Numbered from the stretch's first letter, positions 1 through 11,337 are shown. The stretch: 64,000 nt of DNA from Phenylobacterium sp. SCN 70-31 (GCF_001724605.1 NZ_MEEX01000013.1:124001-188000); one strand, 5' to 3'. Notes: a model not told the origin generated them from the letters alone. Translations and numbers: made by a program.

Positions 1-2428
1 CGACGGCGACCGGCTCGGGCGCGGGCTCGACCGCTACCGGCTCGGGTTCCGGCTCGGGCGGCGGGACGAGGGCGGCTTCGGCCGTGGCTTCCGGCGCGTC
101 GTCCGCCTCGGCGCGACCGCGACCGCGACCGCGGGTGCGGCGGCTGCGCTTGGGCTTCTCGTCGGCGGCCGGCAGTTCGACCCAGATGTCGTCCTCGGTC
201 GCCGCCGTGACGGGCGCCGCCTCGGCCGTCGCGGCTTGCGACGCGGCGGCCTTCGACGTGGGGGCCGCGGGTTCGGGGGCGGACGCCGTCTCGGACGAGG
301 CGTCGACGGCCGGCTTCAGGTCTTCCGCCGGGTCGTGCCAGACGAAGGGATCGTCGCCGTAGGGCACCCACGGCCGGACCCACGAGAACATGTCCTGCGG
401 GCGCCCGTCGTCGCGCGTGCGGCGGCCACCGCGGCGGCCCCGACGACGACGACGGCTGTCGCGGTCCTCGTCGCTTTCGGCCCGCGGCGCGCGCGCCTCG
501 CGTTCGCTTCGCTCGCCGCTTTCGCTGCGTTCGGGGCGTTCGTCGTCCCGCCGGCCGCGGCGACGGCGCCGACGGCCGCGCCGTCCCTCGTCGTCGTCCC
601 GCCGCCGGTCCTCGCGCGGATTGCGGGCATGGGCCTCGTCGTCGTCGGAGTCCTCGCGCTCGAGGGCGTCTTCATCCTCGACGTCCTCTTCTTCGTCCTC
701 GAAGGCCTCGTCGTCGAAGTCGTCCTCATCCTCCGCCGGCGGCTCGTAGGCCTGGACCGGCGCGGGCACCGGCGGCGGCGCGTGGTCGGGCCGCGTCTCC
801 ATCGCCGTCCGCTCGATGGCGTGCTCGGCGTGGGCCATCTCGTCCTCGATGACCACCGTCGCGAAGAGGCCGAACGACTGGTGCAGACGGGCCAGGTGCC
901 CGCGCTTCTCGTTCAGGATGTAGAGGCCCACCGCGCGCGGCACGCGCAGGGTGGCTTCGCCGCCGCCCTTCAGCGCCTCGATCTCCAGCGCCCGCAGCGC
1001 CGCCAGCGCGCTCGACTCCACCGAGCGCACGCGCCCCGTGCCGCCGCAATGCTCGCAGACGTGGGTGGTGCCCTCCAGCACGCCGGTGCGGCGGCGCTGA
1101 CGGCTGATCTCCATCAGGCCGAAGGGGCTGATCTTGCCCATCTGGACCCGCGCGCGGTCGTCCTTGAGGCAGTCCTTCAGCTTCTTCTCGACCGCTCGGT
1201 TGTTCTTCGACTCGTCCATGTCGATGAAGTCGATGACGATCAGGCCGGCCAGGTCGCGCAGCCGAAGCTGGCGGGCGGCTTCCTCCGCGGCCTCCAGGTT
1301 GGTCTTGAGCGCCGTGGCCTCGATGTTCCGCTCACGCGTGGCGCGGCCCGAGTTCACGTCGACCGCCACCAGGGCCTCGGTCTGGTTGATCACCAGATAG
1401 CCGCCCGAGCGCAGGGGTACGACCGGCGAATAGATCTGGCTGAGGTGGTCTTCCACCCGGTGCTTCACGAACAGCGGCGTCGGCTCGCGGTAGGCCATCA
1501 CCTTCTTGGCCTGCGACGGCATCAGCATCCGCATGAACTCGCGGGCTTCCTTGTAGCCCGCCTCGCCCTCGACCCAGACCTCGTCGATATCCTTGTCGTA
1601 GAGGTCGCGGATCGTGCGCTTCACGAGGTCTTCCTCCTCGTAGATGAGCGCAGGCGCGATCGAGTGCAGCGTCGTCTCGCGGATATTCTCCCACAGACGC
1701 AGCAGGTAGTCGTAGTCGCGCTTGATCTCGGCCTTGGTCCGCTTGGCTCCGGCCGTGCGCACGATCAGGCCCATGCCGGCCGGCACGTCCAGGCTGGCGA
1801 CGACGCTCTTCAGCCGCTTGCGGTCGGTCGCCGTCGTGATCTTGCGGCTGATGCCGCCCCCGCGCGCCGTGTTCGGCATGAGCACGCCGTAGCGGCCGGC
1901 CAGCGAGAGGTAGGTCGTGAGCGCCGCGCCCTTGTTGCCACGCTCTTCCTTCACGACCTGGACGAGCATGATCTGCCGGCGGCGGATCACTTCCTGGATC
2001 TTGTAGCGGCGCATCAGCCGGCGACGGCGGCGCGCCAGCTCCTCTTCCATCACGTCGTCTTCGTCGTCGGCCCCGCCCAGGTCGACTTCGTCCTCGTCCT
2101 CGGGGTTGCGGGTCCGCGGCTCGGGACGGTCGTCCTCGTGCTCCTCGGCCTCTTCGCGCAGCAGGGCTTCGCGGTCGGCGTGGGGGATCTGGTAGTAGTC
2201 GGGATGGATCTCGTTGAAGGCCAGGAAGCCGTGGCGGTTGCCGCCATACTCGACGAAGGCCGCCTGGAGCGACGGCTCGACGCGCGTCACCTTGGCGAGA
2301 TAGATGTTCCCCCGAAGCTGCTTCCTGTTCTGGCTCTCGAAATCGAACTCTTCAACGCGGTTCCCGTCGACGACCACCACACGCGTCTCTTCCGCGTGGG
2401 CTGCGTCGATCAACATCGTCTTGGGCAT
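1..2428 (-). CDS. rne: Ribonuclease E (3' part outside window)
   Basis: Endoribonuclease E, the main mRNA decay and rRNA processing nuclease and degradosome scaffold. The start at 2428 gives MPKTMLIDAAH; about 809 codons are present and the gene runs off the left edge. The N-terminal S1 domain is interrupted at about residues 88-143 by an acidic then arginine-rich insertion. The DNase I-like catalytic domain follows, with AVDVNSG near residue 354 and IDFIDMD near 395 supplying the two metal-binding aspartates. The Zn-link CEHCGG is near residue 460. After about residue 545 the protein becomes a low-complexity Glu/Asp/Arg-rich tail with a Trp-containing patch (MFSWVRPWVPYGDDPFVW). In this family that tail binds RNA, PNPase and helicase. 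It is divergent from the amidase gene. Identification is secure; the C-terminal end cannot be seen. Confidence 0.96.
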   Translation of the reverse strand, partial: MPKTMLIDAAHAEETRVVVVDGNRVEEFDFESQNRKQLRGNIYLAKVTRVEPSLQAAFVEYGGNRHGFLAFNEIHPDYYQIPHADREALLREEAEEHEDDRPEPRTRNPEDEDEVDLGGADDEDDVMEEELARRRRRLMRRYKIQEVIRRRQIMLVQVVKEERGNKGAALTTYLSLAGRYGVLMPNTARGGGISRKITTATDRKRLKSVVASLDVPAGMGLIVRTAGAKRTKAEIKRDYDYLLRLWENIRETTLHSIAPALIYEEEDLVKRTIRDLYDKDIDEVWVEGEAGYKEAREFMRMLMPSQAKKVMAYREPTPLFVKHRVEDHLSQIYSPVVPLRSGGYLVINQTEALVAVDVNSGRATRERNIEATALKTNLEAAEEAARQLRLRDLAGLIVIDFIDMDESKNNRAVEKKLKDCLKDDRARVQMGKISPFGLMEISRQRRRTGVLEGTTHVCEHCGGTGRVRSVESSALAALRALEIEALKGGGEATLRVPRAVGLYILNEKRGHLARLHQSFGLFATVVIEDEMAHAEHAIERTAMETRPDHAPPPVPAPVQAYEPPAEDEDDFDDEAFEDEEEDVEDEDALEREDSDDDEAHARNPREDRRRDDDEGRRGRRRRRRGRRDDERPERSESGERSEREARAPRAESDEDRDSRRRRRGRRGGRRTRDDGRPQDMFSWVRPWVPYGDDPFVWHDPAEDLKPAVDASSETASAPEPAAPTSKAAASQAATAEAAPVTAATEDDIWVELPAADEKPKRSRRTRGRGRGRAEADDAPEATAEAALVPPPEPEPEPVAVEPAPEPVAV

Positions 2429-2810
2429 AAGTCTCTCCGCGGCGCGCGGGGGCGGTGACGCCCGGGCGCTGCCGGCAATGGGGACGAGCGCGCGCATGGC
2501 CCGCCAGAGCGCCGGAAACGGCGGCTCGGGGGGCCTGTAGGCCAGAGGTGGCTCGAGCTGCGCAGCTCATCGGGTGTGTTCCTAGGCGCGTCCCGGAGGG
2601 CGCGGATCGGATTGGGCGCCGCGGCCGAATACACGGACGAAACGGGCGCCGGTGGTTGTTGGCGCGCGGCGTTCGGGCCCGTGTCGGGCGCTCCGGCGCA
2701 GCGCGGGCGGACATTAGCAACACCGCGGGCCAAAAGGAAAGCACGGGCTGCGAGCCCCGCACTACACGGCAAGACCTCGTTAACCCTTTGTCCACGCGCG
2801 GTCGGACTAT
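2429..2810. promoter_or_regulatory. Divergent rne / amidase intergenic region
   Basis: This 382-base gap (433 bases if the amidase starts at 2862) must hold the rne promoter and its 5' untranslated leader on the minus strand and the amidase promoter on the plus strand. RNase E leaders are autoregulatory in enterobacteria; no such structure could be confirmed here. Near the amidase side there is a TTAACC half-site at about 2780-2785 and TTGTCCACG at 2788-2796. The latter matches the DnaA box TTATCCACA at seven of nine positions. No full TTAA-N7-TTAA CtrA site was seen. No coding region is supported. Confidence 0.4.
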
Positions 2811-2861
2811 ATGGCCTTGAGGTCCGCTTTCTGCGAATCTCCGGTTTTTCGAGGCCTTGGG

Positions 2862-4070
2862 ATGATCGGGCGGCTGAAGGGCTTGGCGGGAGGTGGCAGG
2901 GCGCGCGTCGTCATGGCCGCGGCCGTGGCCGCGTTCGGCCTGGCGGTCTTCGCCGTGGGTCACGCCGCGACCCAGAGCGCGACGCTGCTCAAGGTCCGCA
3001 CCGGCGGCGACGGCCGGGAGACGCGCCTCGTCGTCGACCTGGACGGGGCCACCAGCGCGCGCGTGCTCGCCGACGGATCGGGCGATCGCCGGGTGTCGAT
3101 CCTCCTGAACGGCGTCGAGACGGCCCAGCCCCAGCAGGGCGCCGGCCGCGGCGTCGTGCGCGCCTGGACGATCGAGAAGGCCCAGGGCGGCGCGCTCCTG
3201 CGGATGGAGCTGGCCGGCGAGGCCACCCTGAAGCGCCGCTTCCTGCTGCCGCCCGCCGACGGGATCACGAACTACCGTTATGTGATCGATGTGGCCGCTG
3301 CGCCCGACGCCGTGATGACGTCCGCCCCTCGGCAGGCCGCAGCCCCGCAGATCCGCGAAAAATTCCTACCGGCCAGCAAGCCGCCCCTGCCGCTCAAGAA
3401 GGTGGTGGTGATCGACGCGGGCCACGGCGGCAAGGATGTCGGCGCGCAGGGGGCGCACGGCTTCGAGAAGGACATCAATCTCGCTGCGGCCCTGGCCCTT
3501 TCGGACGAACTGAGCCGTTCCGGGCGCTACAAGGTGGTGATGACGCGGACCAGCGACGTCTACATCCCGCTGGAATCGCGGGTGCGGATCGCTCAGCGCG
3601 CGGGCGCCGACCTCTTCATCTCGCTCCATTCGGACTCGGCCCCGGAGACCAACCTCCAGGGCGCCAGCGTCTATACGCTTTCCGACCAGGCCTCGGCGCG
3701 CGCCACCCGGTTCGTCAGCCAGGACGACTGGTTCATGAAGGCCAGCCTTTCCGGCGACCAGGGGGTCCGCGACATCCTGTTCGACCTCACGCAGCGCGCC
3801 ACGCGCAACCGTTCCGCGGTCTTCGCCCAGACGCTGGTGTCGAACCTGGAGGGGCAGGCTCCGCTGCTGCGCCGCAGCCATCGCGACGCGGGCTTCATGG
3901 TGCTGCTGGCCCCGGACGTTCCGGCCGTGTTGCTGGAGATGGGCTTCATCAACAACCCCGACGACGAGGCGCGGTTGCGCGATCCTGCCGCGCGCAAACG
4001 TCTGGTGAAGGCGGTGGCTTCGGCCATCGACACCCACTTCGGCGAGCCCATGAAGGTGGCGTCCCGCTGA
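2862..4070 (+). CDS. amiC: N-acetylmuramoyl-L-alanine amidase (AMIN + Amidase_3)
   Basis: Periplasmic zinc amidase that cleaves the bond between MurNAc and the L-Ala of the peptide stem, used in daughter-cell separation. The chosen start (MIGRLKG) has GAGG seven bases upstream; an ATG at 2811 would add 17 residues. A signal peptide or anchor covers about residues 12-35 (ending VFAVGHAATQS). An AMIN-type beta domain follows to about residue 140. The catalytic domain shows DAGHGGKD near 185, SLHSDS near 255 and LLEMGFINNP near 357, which carry the zinc ligands and the catalytic glutamate. Length (402 aa) fits AmiA/B/C proteins. The PBP1A gene follows 104 bases downstream, so a synthase and a hydrolase sit side by side. 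The symbol is by family likeness. Confidence 0.92.
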   Translation: MIGRLKGLAGGGRARVVMAAAVAAFGLAVFAVGHAATQSATLLKVRTGGDGRETRLVVDLDGATSARVLADGSGDRRVSILLNGVETAQPQQGAGRGVVRAWTIEKAQGGALLRMELAGEATLKRRFLLPPADGITNYRYVIDVAAAPDAVMTSAPRQAAAPQIREKFLPASKPPLPLKKVVVIDAGHGGKDVGAQGAHGFEKDINLAAALALSDELSRSGRYKVVMTRTSDVYIPLESRVRIAQRAGADLFISLHSDSAPETNLQGASVYTLSDQASARATRFVSQDDWFMKASLSGDQGVRDILFDLTQRATRNRSAVFAQTLVSNLEGQAPLLRRSHRDAGFMVLLAPDVPAVLLEMGFINNPDDEARLRDPAARKRLVKAVASAIDTHFGEPMKVASR

Positions 4071-4174
4071 CGCAGGCGTGATCGGGCGGCGTTGGCGCCC
4101 GCACCGACACAGGCTAGACGACGGGCGGGCGCGCCCTTGCGGCGTGACCGAGTCCGCCGAGGTTCCGTCGCACG

Positions 4175-6610
<2,436 letters not shown>

Positions 6611-6674
6611 CCGGCCTTGTTCCGGAACGCGGGGCGGGCTAGACCCGCCGACCTTACGTATTGGGAGTCTCTCC

Positions 6675-7785
6675 ATGAGAGCGGATGTCGAGGCCGCCAA
6701 GGCCGACATCGAGCAGTCGATCGAACTGCTCAGGAGGCGTCTTTGACTGGGAACCGGCCCTCCGAAAACTCGATGAATTGAACGCCCGGGTCGAGGACCC
6801 GACCCTCTGGGACAATCCGGCCGAGGCCCAGGCCGTGAGCCGCGACCGCTCGCGCCTGTCGGCTCAGGTCGAGGCCGTGCAGGCGCTGGAACGCGATCTG
6901 GCCGACGCCATCGGCTATGCCGAACTGGCCGACGAAGAGGGTGACGAGGCCAGTCTCGAAGAGGCTCGTACCCAGCTCAGGGGCATCCGCGAACGCGCCG
7001 CCCGCGCCGAGCTGGAGGCCCTGCTGTCGGGCGAGGCCGACGGCAACGACGCCTTCGTGGAGATCAATTCCGGCGCCGGCGGCACGGAATCCAACGACTG
7101 GGCCGGCATGCTGCTGCGCATGTACAGCCGCTGGGCCAACGCCCACGGCATGGAGGTCGAGCTGCTGGAAGAGACTCCTGGCGAACAGGCCGGGATCAAG
7201 TCGGTCAGCCTCCAGGTGAAGGGGCCCAACGCCTACGGCTGGCTGAAGACCGAGGGCGGCGTCCATCGCCTGGTCCGGATTTCGCCCTTCGACGCCGCCG
7301 CCAAGCGGCACACCAGCTTCGCCTCGGTCTGGGTCTATCCGGTGGTGGACGACACCATCGAGATCGAGATCAACCCGGCCGACGTGCGCACCGACACCTA
7401 CCGCGCCTCGGGCGCGGGCGGCCAGCACGTCAACAAGACCGACTCCGCCGTCCGCCTGACGCACATCCCGACGGGCATCGTCGTGGCCTGCCAGACCCAG
7501 CGCTCGCAGCACCAGAACCGTGACCAGGCGTGGAAGATGCTGAAGGCGCGCCTTTACGAGGCCGAGTTGGAGAAGCGCGAGGCCGCGGCCCAGGCGCTGG
7601 AGGACCAGAAGACCGACATCGGCTGGGGCCACCAGATCCGCAGCTATGTGCTCCAGCCGTACCAGATGGTGAAGGACCTGCGCACCGACGTGGAGACGTC
7701 CGACACCCAGGGCGTCCTCGATGGCGACCTGGACCCGTTCATGGGCGCCGCCCTGGCCCAGCGCGTGGGCGCAACCCGGACCTGA
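6675..7785 (+). CDS. prfB: Peptide chain release factor 2, programmed +1 frameshift
   Basis: RF2 recognises UAA and UGA stop codons and releases the finished peptide. The gene is split between two frames: 6675-6743 encodes 23 residues ([10 protein letters not shown]...), then an in-frame TGA at 6744-6746 follows CTT. Reading resumes at 6745 after skipping T6744, giving about 369 residues in all. The stop-codon recognition tripeptide SPF is near residue 203 and the catalytic GGQ is near 248, close to their usual places in bacterial RF2. Low RF2 makes the ribosome pause at the TGA and shift, so RF2 controls its own synthesis. An annotation that ignores the shift would call either a 23-residue peptide or a truncated protein from an internal start. 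Confidence 0.96.
6732..6747 (+). promoter_or_regulatory. RF2 +1 frameshift signal
   Basis: The sequence is AGGAGG CGT CTT TGA C. It has an internal Shine-Dalgarno-like AGGAGG at 6732-6737, one codon of spacer, the slippery CTT at 6741-6743, the stop TGA and a following C. Spacing matches the classical E. coli prfB site (AGG GGG TAT CTT TGA C). The TGA is read by RF2 itself, so this is an autoregulatory recoding element. Confidence 0.96.
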
Positions 7786-7809
7786 TCCGGTCCGGCGGCG
7801 CGGCGGATC

Positions 7810-8256
7810 CTATTCCGCCGCGACCTTCAGCGGCGAGGGGAGCGGCGCGGGCGCTTCCAGGGCAGGGGCCTGGGGCGGCACCAGGGCCAGGCTGCGGCCC
7901 TCGAAGTGGGCGCCCGCCTCGATGGCCAGTTCGGTATGGCTGATGTCGCCGTCCACGCGGGCGGTGGCCCACAGCTTGACCCGTCGGGCGCAGATCACGC
8001 CGGTGACCCGGCCACGGACCTCGATGGCGTCGGCGTGGATGGCGCCGTTGACGCTGCCCGCCTCTCCGATGACCAGCATGCCGACGCGGACGTCGCCCTC
8101 GACCTGGCCGTCGAGATGGACGTCGCCGGCCGTCTCCAGGTTGCCGGTGATGCGGACGCCCTCGGCGACCAGCGAGGCGGCGACGGGCGACGCGGACGCG
8201 TGTTTCCGCGGGTGGGACGGTTCGGCCGGCGCGGTCTTAGTCGCCCTGCTGAACAT
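7810..8256 (-). CDS. Bactofilin (DUF583 beta-helix cytoskeletal protein)
   Basis: Bactofilins polymerise without nucleotides into membrane-associated filaments that localise cell-wall enzymes. The 148-residue protein has a short polar N-terminus (MFSRATKTAPAEPSHPRKHA). A right-handed beta-helix core of regularly spaced Gly/Val/Ile turns spans about residues 30-120 (GDVHLDGQVEGDVRVG, GRVTGVICARRVKLWATARV). The tail is Pro/Ala-rich. Its start overlaps the end of the upstream M23 endopeptidase gene by 20 bases, indicating translational coupling. This matches bactofilin/M23 pairs known from stalked and budding alphaproteobacteria, where the bactofilin scaffolds the endopeptidase. The family call is firm; assignment to BacA or BacB is not possible from sequence reading alone. 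Confidence 0.93.
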   Translation of the reverse strand: MFSRATKTAPAEPSHPRKHASASPVAASLVAEGVRITGNLETAGDVHLDGQVEGDVRVGMLVIGEAGSVNGAIHADAIEVRGRVTGVICARRVKLWATARVDGDISHTELAIEAGAHFEGRSLALVPPQAPALEAPAPLPSPLKVAAE

Positions 8257-9391
8257 AGCGTCCCGCCTTCAGGAAGCGACCGGGGTTCTGGGCGCGACCG
8301 TTGACCCACACTTCGTAGTGGAGGTGCGTGCCGGTCGAGCGGCCGGTGGAGCCCATGGCCGCGATCCGCTGGCCCACGGCCACCCGTTCTCCCGGCCGGA
8401 CGGCGAAGCCCGAGAGGTGGGCGTAGCGGGTCTTCAGCCCGCGCCCGTGGTCGATCTCCACCACGTTTCCGTAGCCGGACCGCCGGCCCACGTAGGAGAC
8501 CACGCCCGGTCCCGTCGCATGGATGGGGGTCGCATGCCCGCCGGCGAAGTCCAGGCCCGAGTGATAGGCCGGGCGGCGCGTGAAGGGATCGAGGCGCACA
8601 CCGAAGCCGCTGGTCTGGCGGGCGGCGCGGGTCGGGACGCCGAGCGGCAGGTCGCCGACCGCATCGCCCAGGGACTCGGCTTCCCGCAGCTCGCGCGCGG
8701 CGCGCTGGATACGCACGGCGAAGTCCTCGTCGACGTCCAGCACCGCAGCCAGCGCGCGGGGATCTCGGGACTCGATCAGAGGCCCGCCCAGGGCCCCGCT
8801 ACGGTCCACGAACGAGGAGGGGGAGAGGCCCGCCATGCGGAACGCCAGCCGCAAACGGTCGGCGCGGTCCTTGGCGAAGGTGTCGGCCGCTTCCAGGAGC
8901 TGTTCCTGGCCGATGCGCACATGCTCGACGCGGCGCACCGGGCTGGCGTCCTGGTTGGCCAGGGCGCGGTTGATGGCGGGCGTCAGGGCTTCCGAGGCGC
9001 CGGGCGAGCCCTTCATGTCGGTGAGCAGCAGGGCCAGCGCGGCGTGCCGCTTCTCGATCGCGGCGGCCATGTCGCCGTTCGAGCCGGTGGCGGCGTTCAG
9101 CCGGGCCATCGCGCTGTCTAGCCGCGCCTGCCGGTCGGCGACATAGCGTTCCGACTGGGCCTTGAGCCGCGCGATCTCGCGATCCGCCGCCGAGGCCGAC
9201 ATCAGGTTGACGAACAGCGCCGCCGTGCTGACACCCAGCCACAGGGCGCCCACGGCCACGCCGCCGGCCAGGACGAGTTGCTTCCGGGTCGTCAGAACGA
9301 AGGCCTTCATGGCCCCGCCGGAACGCACATAGAGATGCCGTTCCGGAAATAGCTCTACGAGCGAGCGGCTGAGCTGAGTCAGTCGTTGCAT
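8237..9391 (-). CDS. Membrane-anchored M23 (LytM) endopeptidase
   Basis: Zinc peptidoglycan endopeptidase that cuts crosslinks in the periplasm. With the ATG at 9391 (MQRLTQLSRS) the protein has 384 residues; an in-frame TTG at 9457 would add 22. A transmembrane segment follows the TTRKQ at about residues 38-60 (LVLAGGVAVGALWLGV). A coiled-coil-like stretch rich in Ala/Arg/Leu leads to the C-terminal LytM domain. HSGLD near residue 276 and HLHYE near 355 supply the zinc ligands and catalytic histidine, so it should be active rather than a degenerate LytM factor. It overlaps the bactofilin gene by 20 bases and very likely works with it. A similar bactofilin-coupled enzyme in Hyphomonas and Rhodomicrobium is called LmdC; orthology here is inferred. 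Confidence 0.9.
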   Translation of the reverse strand: MQRLTQLSRSLVELFPERHLYVRSGGAMKAFVLTTRKQLVLAGGVAVGALWLGVSTAALFVNLMSASAADREIARLKAQSERYVADRQARLDSAMARLNAATGSNGDMAAAIEKRHAALALLLTDMKGSPGASEALTPAINRALANQDASPVRRVEHVRIGQEQLLEAADTFAKDRADRLRLAFRMAGLSPSSFVDRSGALGGPLIESRDPRALAAVLDVDEDFAVRIQRAARELREAESLGDAVGDLPLGVPTRAARQTSGFGVRLDPFTRRPAYHSGLDFAGGHATPIHATGPGVVSYVGRRSGYGNVVEIDHGRGLKTRYAHLSGFAVRPGERVAVGQRIAAMGSTGRSTGTHLHYEVWVNGRAQNPGRFLKAGRYVQQGD

Positions 9392-9442
9392 GCGTACGCT
9401 GAAGTCCCCGCGCCCCTGGACCGCCGCGATATGCGACGACTT

Positions 9443-9485
9443 TTTTCCGACAGGCAACCCGTTGGGGCAAACAAACGTCGGAAAA
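9443..9485. repeat. Inverted repeat upstream of the M23 gene
   Basis: TTTTCCGAC at 9443-9451 and GTCGGAAAA at 9477-9485 are perfect 9-base complements separated by 25 bases. On the minus strand the element lies just upstream of the ATG chosen for the M23 gene and just downstream of bcp. On that strand it is followed by an A-run, so it does not read as a terminator for bcp. It could be an operator or an mRNA leader hairpin of the endopeptidase/bactofilin operon. Confidence 0.5.
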
Positions 9486-9510
9486 CCGCCAGGCGCCTCA
9501 CGCCGCCTGG
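9482..9510 (-). terminator. Predicted rho-independent terminator of bcp
   Basis: On the minus strand CCAGGCG (9510-9504) pairs with CGCCTGG (9495-9489) around an 8-base loop that contains the bcp stop codon. CGG and a TTTT run follow at 9485-9482. This is the usual arrangement for intrinsic termination of the leftward bcp transcript, although the U-run is short. Confidence 0.55.
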
Positions 9511-9959
9511 GCCGCGGCCAGCACCTGAGCAGCGTGATTGGGGACCTTCACCTTGCGCCAGGCCTTCACGATCCGGCCGTCCCGAATGAGGAAGGTCGAG
9601 CGATCGATCCCCATGTACTTGCGACCGTAGAGGCTCTTCTCCACCCAGGACCCGTAGCGTTCGACCACGTCGCCGTCGGGGTCGGACGCCAGCACCACGC
9701 CCAGGCCGTGCTTCGTCGCGAACTTGCGGTGCGAAGCCACGCTGTCCTTGGAGACGCCCACCACCGTCACCCCCGCCGCGGCGAAATCGCCCGCCAGGGC
9801 CGTGAAGTCCTGCGCCTCGCGCGTGCAGCCCGAGGTGTCGTCCTTGGGATAGAAATAGAGCACCAGCGTCCGGCCGGCGAAATCCGCCAGCGTCACCCGC
9901 CCGTCGGGCGTCTCCAGGTCGAAGTCCGGCGCGGCGGCGCCCTCGGCGAGTTGGGTCAT
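9498..9959 (-). CDS. bcp: Thioredoxin-dependent thiol peroxidase, Bcp/PrxQ type
   Basis: Cytoplasmic peroxiredoxin that reduces hydrogen peroxide and organic hydroperoxides. The 153-residue protein has the family motif YPKDDTSGCTREA with the peroxidatic cysteine at residue 45. The second cysteine that E. coli Bcp has five residues later is absent (GCTREAQDF), and no other cysteine is present. It should therefore work as a 1-Cys enzyme relying on an external thiol. The conserved arginine region RSTFLIRDG lies near residue 120. There is no signal peptide. It is downstream of tyrS on the same strand with 40 bases between them, so co-transcription is possible. Confidence 0.93.
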   Translation of the reverse strand: MTQLAEGAAAPDFDLETPDGRVTLADFAGRTLVLYFYPKDDTSGCTREAQDFTALAGDFAAAGVTVVGVSKDSVASHRKFATKHGLGVVLASDPDGDVVERYGSWVEKSLYGRKYMGIDRSTFLIRDGRIVKAWRKVKVPNHAAQVLAAAQAA

Positions 9960-9999
9960 CTCAAATCTCCTGTCCCGCCCCGCCCGGGGGCGGGAAGTT

Positions 10000-11337
10000 T
10001 CACACCGGCTTGACCAGCACGATCTTCTTCTTGCCGGCGCCCAGCTTCACCACGCCATCCACGATGTCGGCGTCGGTGACCAGGCGGTCGCCGTCCGTCT
10101 CGGCCCTGTCGTTCAGGCGCAGACCGCCGCCCTTGGCCAGGCGTCGCGCCTCGCCCTTGGATGCGGCCAGGCCGGCCTCGACGGCGAGCGAGGCCAGGGC
10201 CACCCCCGCGTCCAGAACGCCTCTGTCGACCTCATGCGTCGGAAGGTCGTCCGACAGCCGGCCCTGCTCGAACGCTGCGGTGGCGGCCGCTTCGGCCGTC
10301 GTCGCCGCCTCGGCCCCGTGCAGCAGGCGCGTGGCCGCGTTCGCCAGCACCTTCTTGGCCTCGTTGATCTCGGCCCCCGGCAGGGCTTCCAGCCGGGCGA
10401 TCTCGTCCAGCGGCAGGTCGGTGAACAGGCGCATGAAGCGGCCGACGTCGGCGTCCTCGGTGTTCCGCCAGAACTGCCAGTAGTCGTAGGGGCTGCGGAG
10501 GTCGGCGTTCAGCCAGACGGCGCCGCCCAGGGTCTTGCCCATCTTCTGGCCCGAGGCGGTGGCCAGCAGCGGCGTGGTCAGGCCGAACGCCGGCTTGCCG
10601 TCCACGCGGCGGATCAGCTCCACCCCGTTGACGATGTTGCCCCACTGGTCCGAGCCGCCCATCTGCAGCACGCAGCCGTACCGGCGCGACAGTTCCAGGA
10701 AGTCCACCGACTGCATCAGCATGTAGTTGAATTCGAGGAACGTCATCGGCTGCTCGCGTTCCAGCCGCAGCTTGACGCTGTCGAACGCCAGCATCCGGTT
10801 GATCGTGAAATGCACGCCGTAGTCGCGCAGGAACTGGACGTAGCCGAACCGCTCCAGCCAGTCGGCGTTGTTGACCATCACCGCATCGGTGGGCCCGTCG
10901 CCGAACGTCAGGAACCGCGAGAACACCGTCTTGATCGAGGCGATGTTGGCCTGGATCTGCTCGTCGGTGAGCAGGGGCCGCTGGCCCTCCTTGTCGGTGG
11001 GGTCGCCCACCTTCGTCGTTCCGCCGCCCATCAGCACGATGGGCTTGTGCCCGGCCTGCTGAAGCCGCCGCAGCGTCATGATCGAGAACAGGTGGCCGAC
11101 GTGCAGGCTGGCCGCCGTGGCGTCGAACCCGATGTAGGCCGTGATCGCTCCCCTGGCGGCCAGGCCGTCCAGTTCCTCGGGATGGGTCGCCTGGTTGATG
11201 TAGCCGCGCGCCTGCAACGTCTTCAGGAACTCGGACTGGAAGGCGGCGTCGGGCATCTGCGGCGAGGTCTCTGGTGATGGACCGGCGCGCTCTAGCACGG
11301 GCGCGGCGGGAATTTCGAGGGACATGGCGGGGTTCAT
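10000..11337 (-). CDS. tyrS: Tyrosyl-tRNA synthetase
   Basis: Class I aminoacyl-tRNA synthetase that charges tRNA-Tyr. The HIGH motif is HVGHL near residue 79 and the KMSKS motif is KMGKT near 267, with the usual DQWGNIVNG before it. A C-terminal S4 RNA-binding domain covers about the last 65 residues ([12 protein letters not shown]). The start at 11337 is supported by AGGAG seven bases upstream. The family usually begins near [11 protein letters not shown] (11256), so the first 27 residues may be an extension or not translated. It is divergent from anmK. Confidence 0.96.
   Translation of the reverse strand: MNPAMSLEIPAAPVLERAGPSPETSPQMPDAAFQSEFLKTLQARGYINQATHPEELDGLAARGAITAYIGFDATAASLHVGHLFSIMTLRRLQQAGHKPIVLMGGGTTKVGDPTDKEGQRPLLTDEQIQANIASIKTVFSRFLTFGDGPTDAVMVNNADWLERFGYVQFLRDYGVHFTINRMLAFDSVKLRLEREQPMTFLEFNYMLMQSVDFLELSRRYGCVLQMGGSDQWGNIVNGVELIRRVDGKPAFGLTTPLLATASGQKMGKTLGGAVWLNADLRSPYDYWQFWRNTEDADVGRFMRLFTDLPLDEIARLEALPGAEINEAKKVLANAATRLLHGAEAATTAEAAATAAFEQGRLSDDLPTHEVDRGVLDAGVALASLAVEAGLAASKGEARRLAKGGGLRLNDRAETDGDRLVTDADIVDGVVKLGAGKKKIVLVKPV

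Noticed and set aside
236..2458. Long open frame on the plus strand opposite rne
   Set aside because: It is the antisense shadow of a GC-rich gene: His/Arg/Gly-rich residues with no domain, while the minus strand reads as a clean RNase E.
2775..2815. CtrA site before the amidase
   Set aside because: Only a TTAACC half-site is present; the TTAA-N7-TTAA pair is missing.
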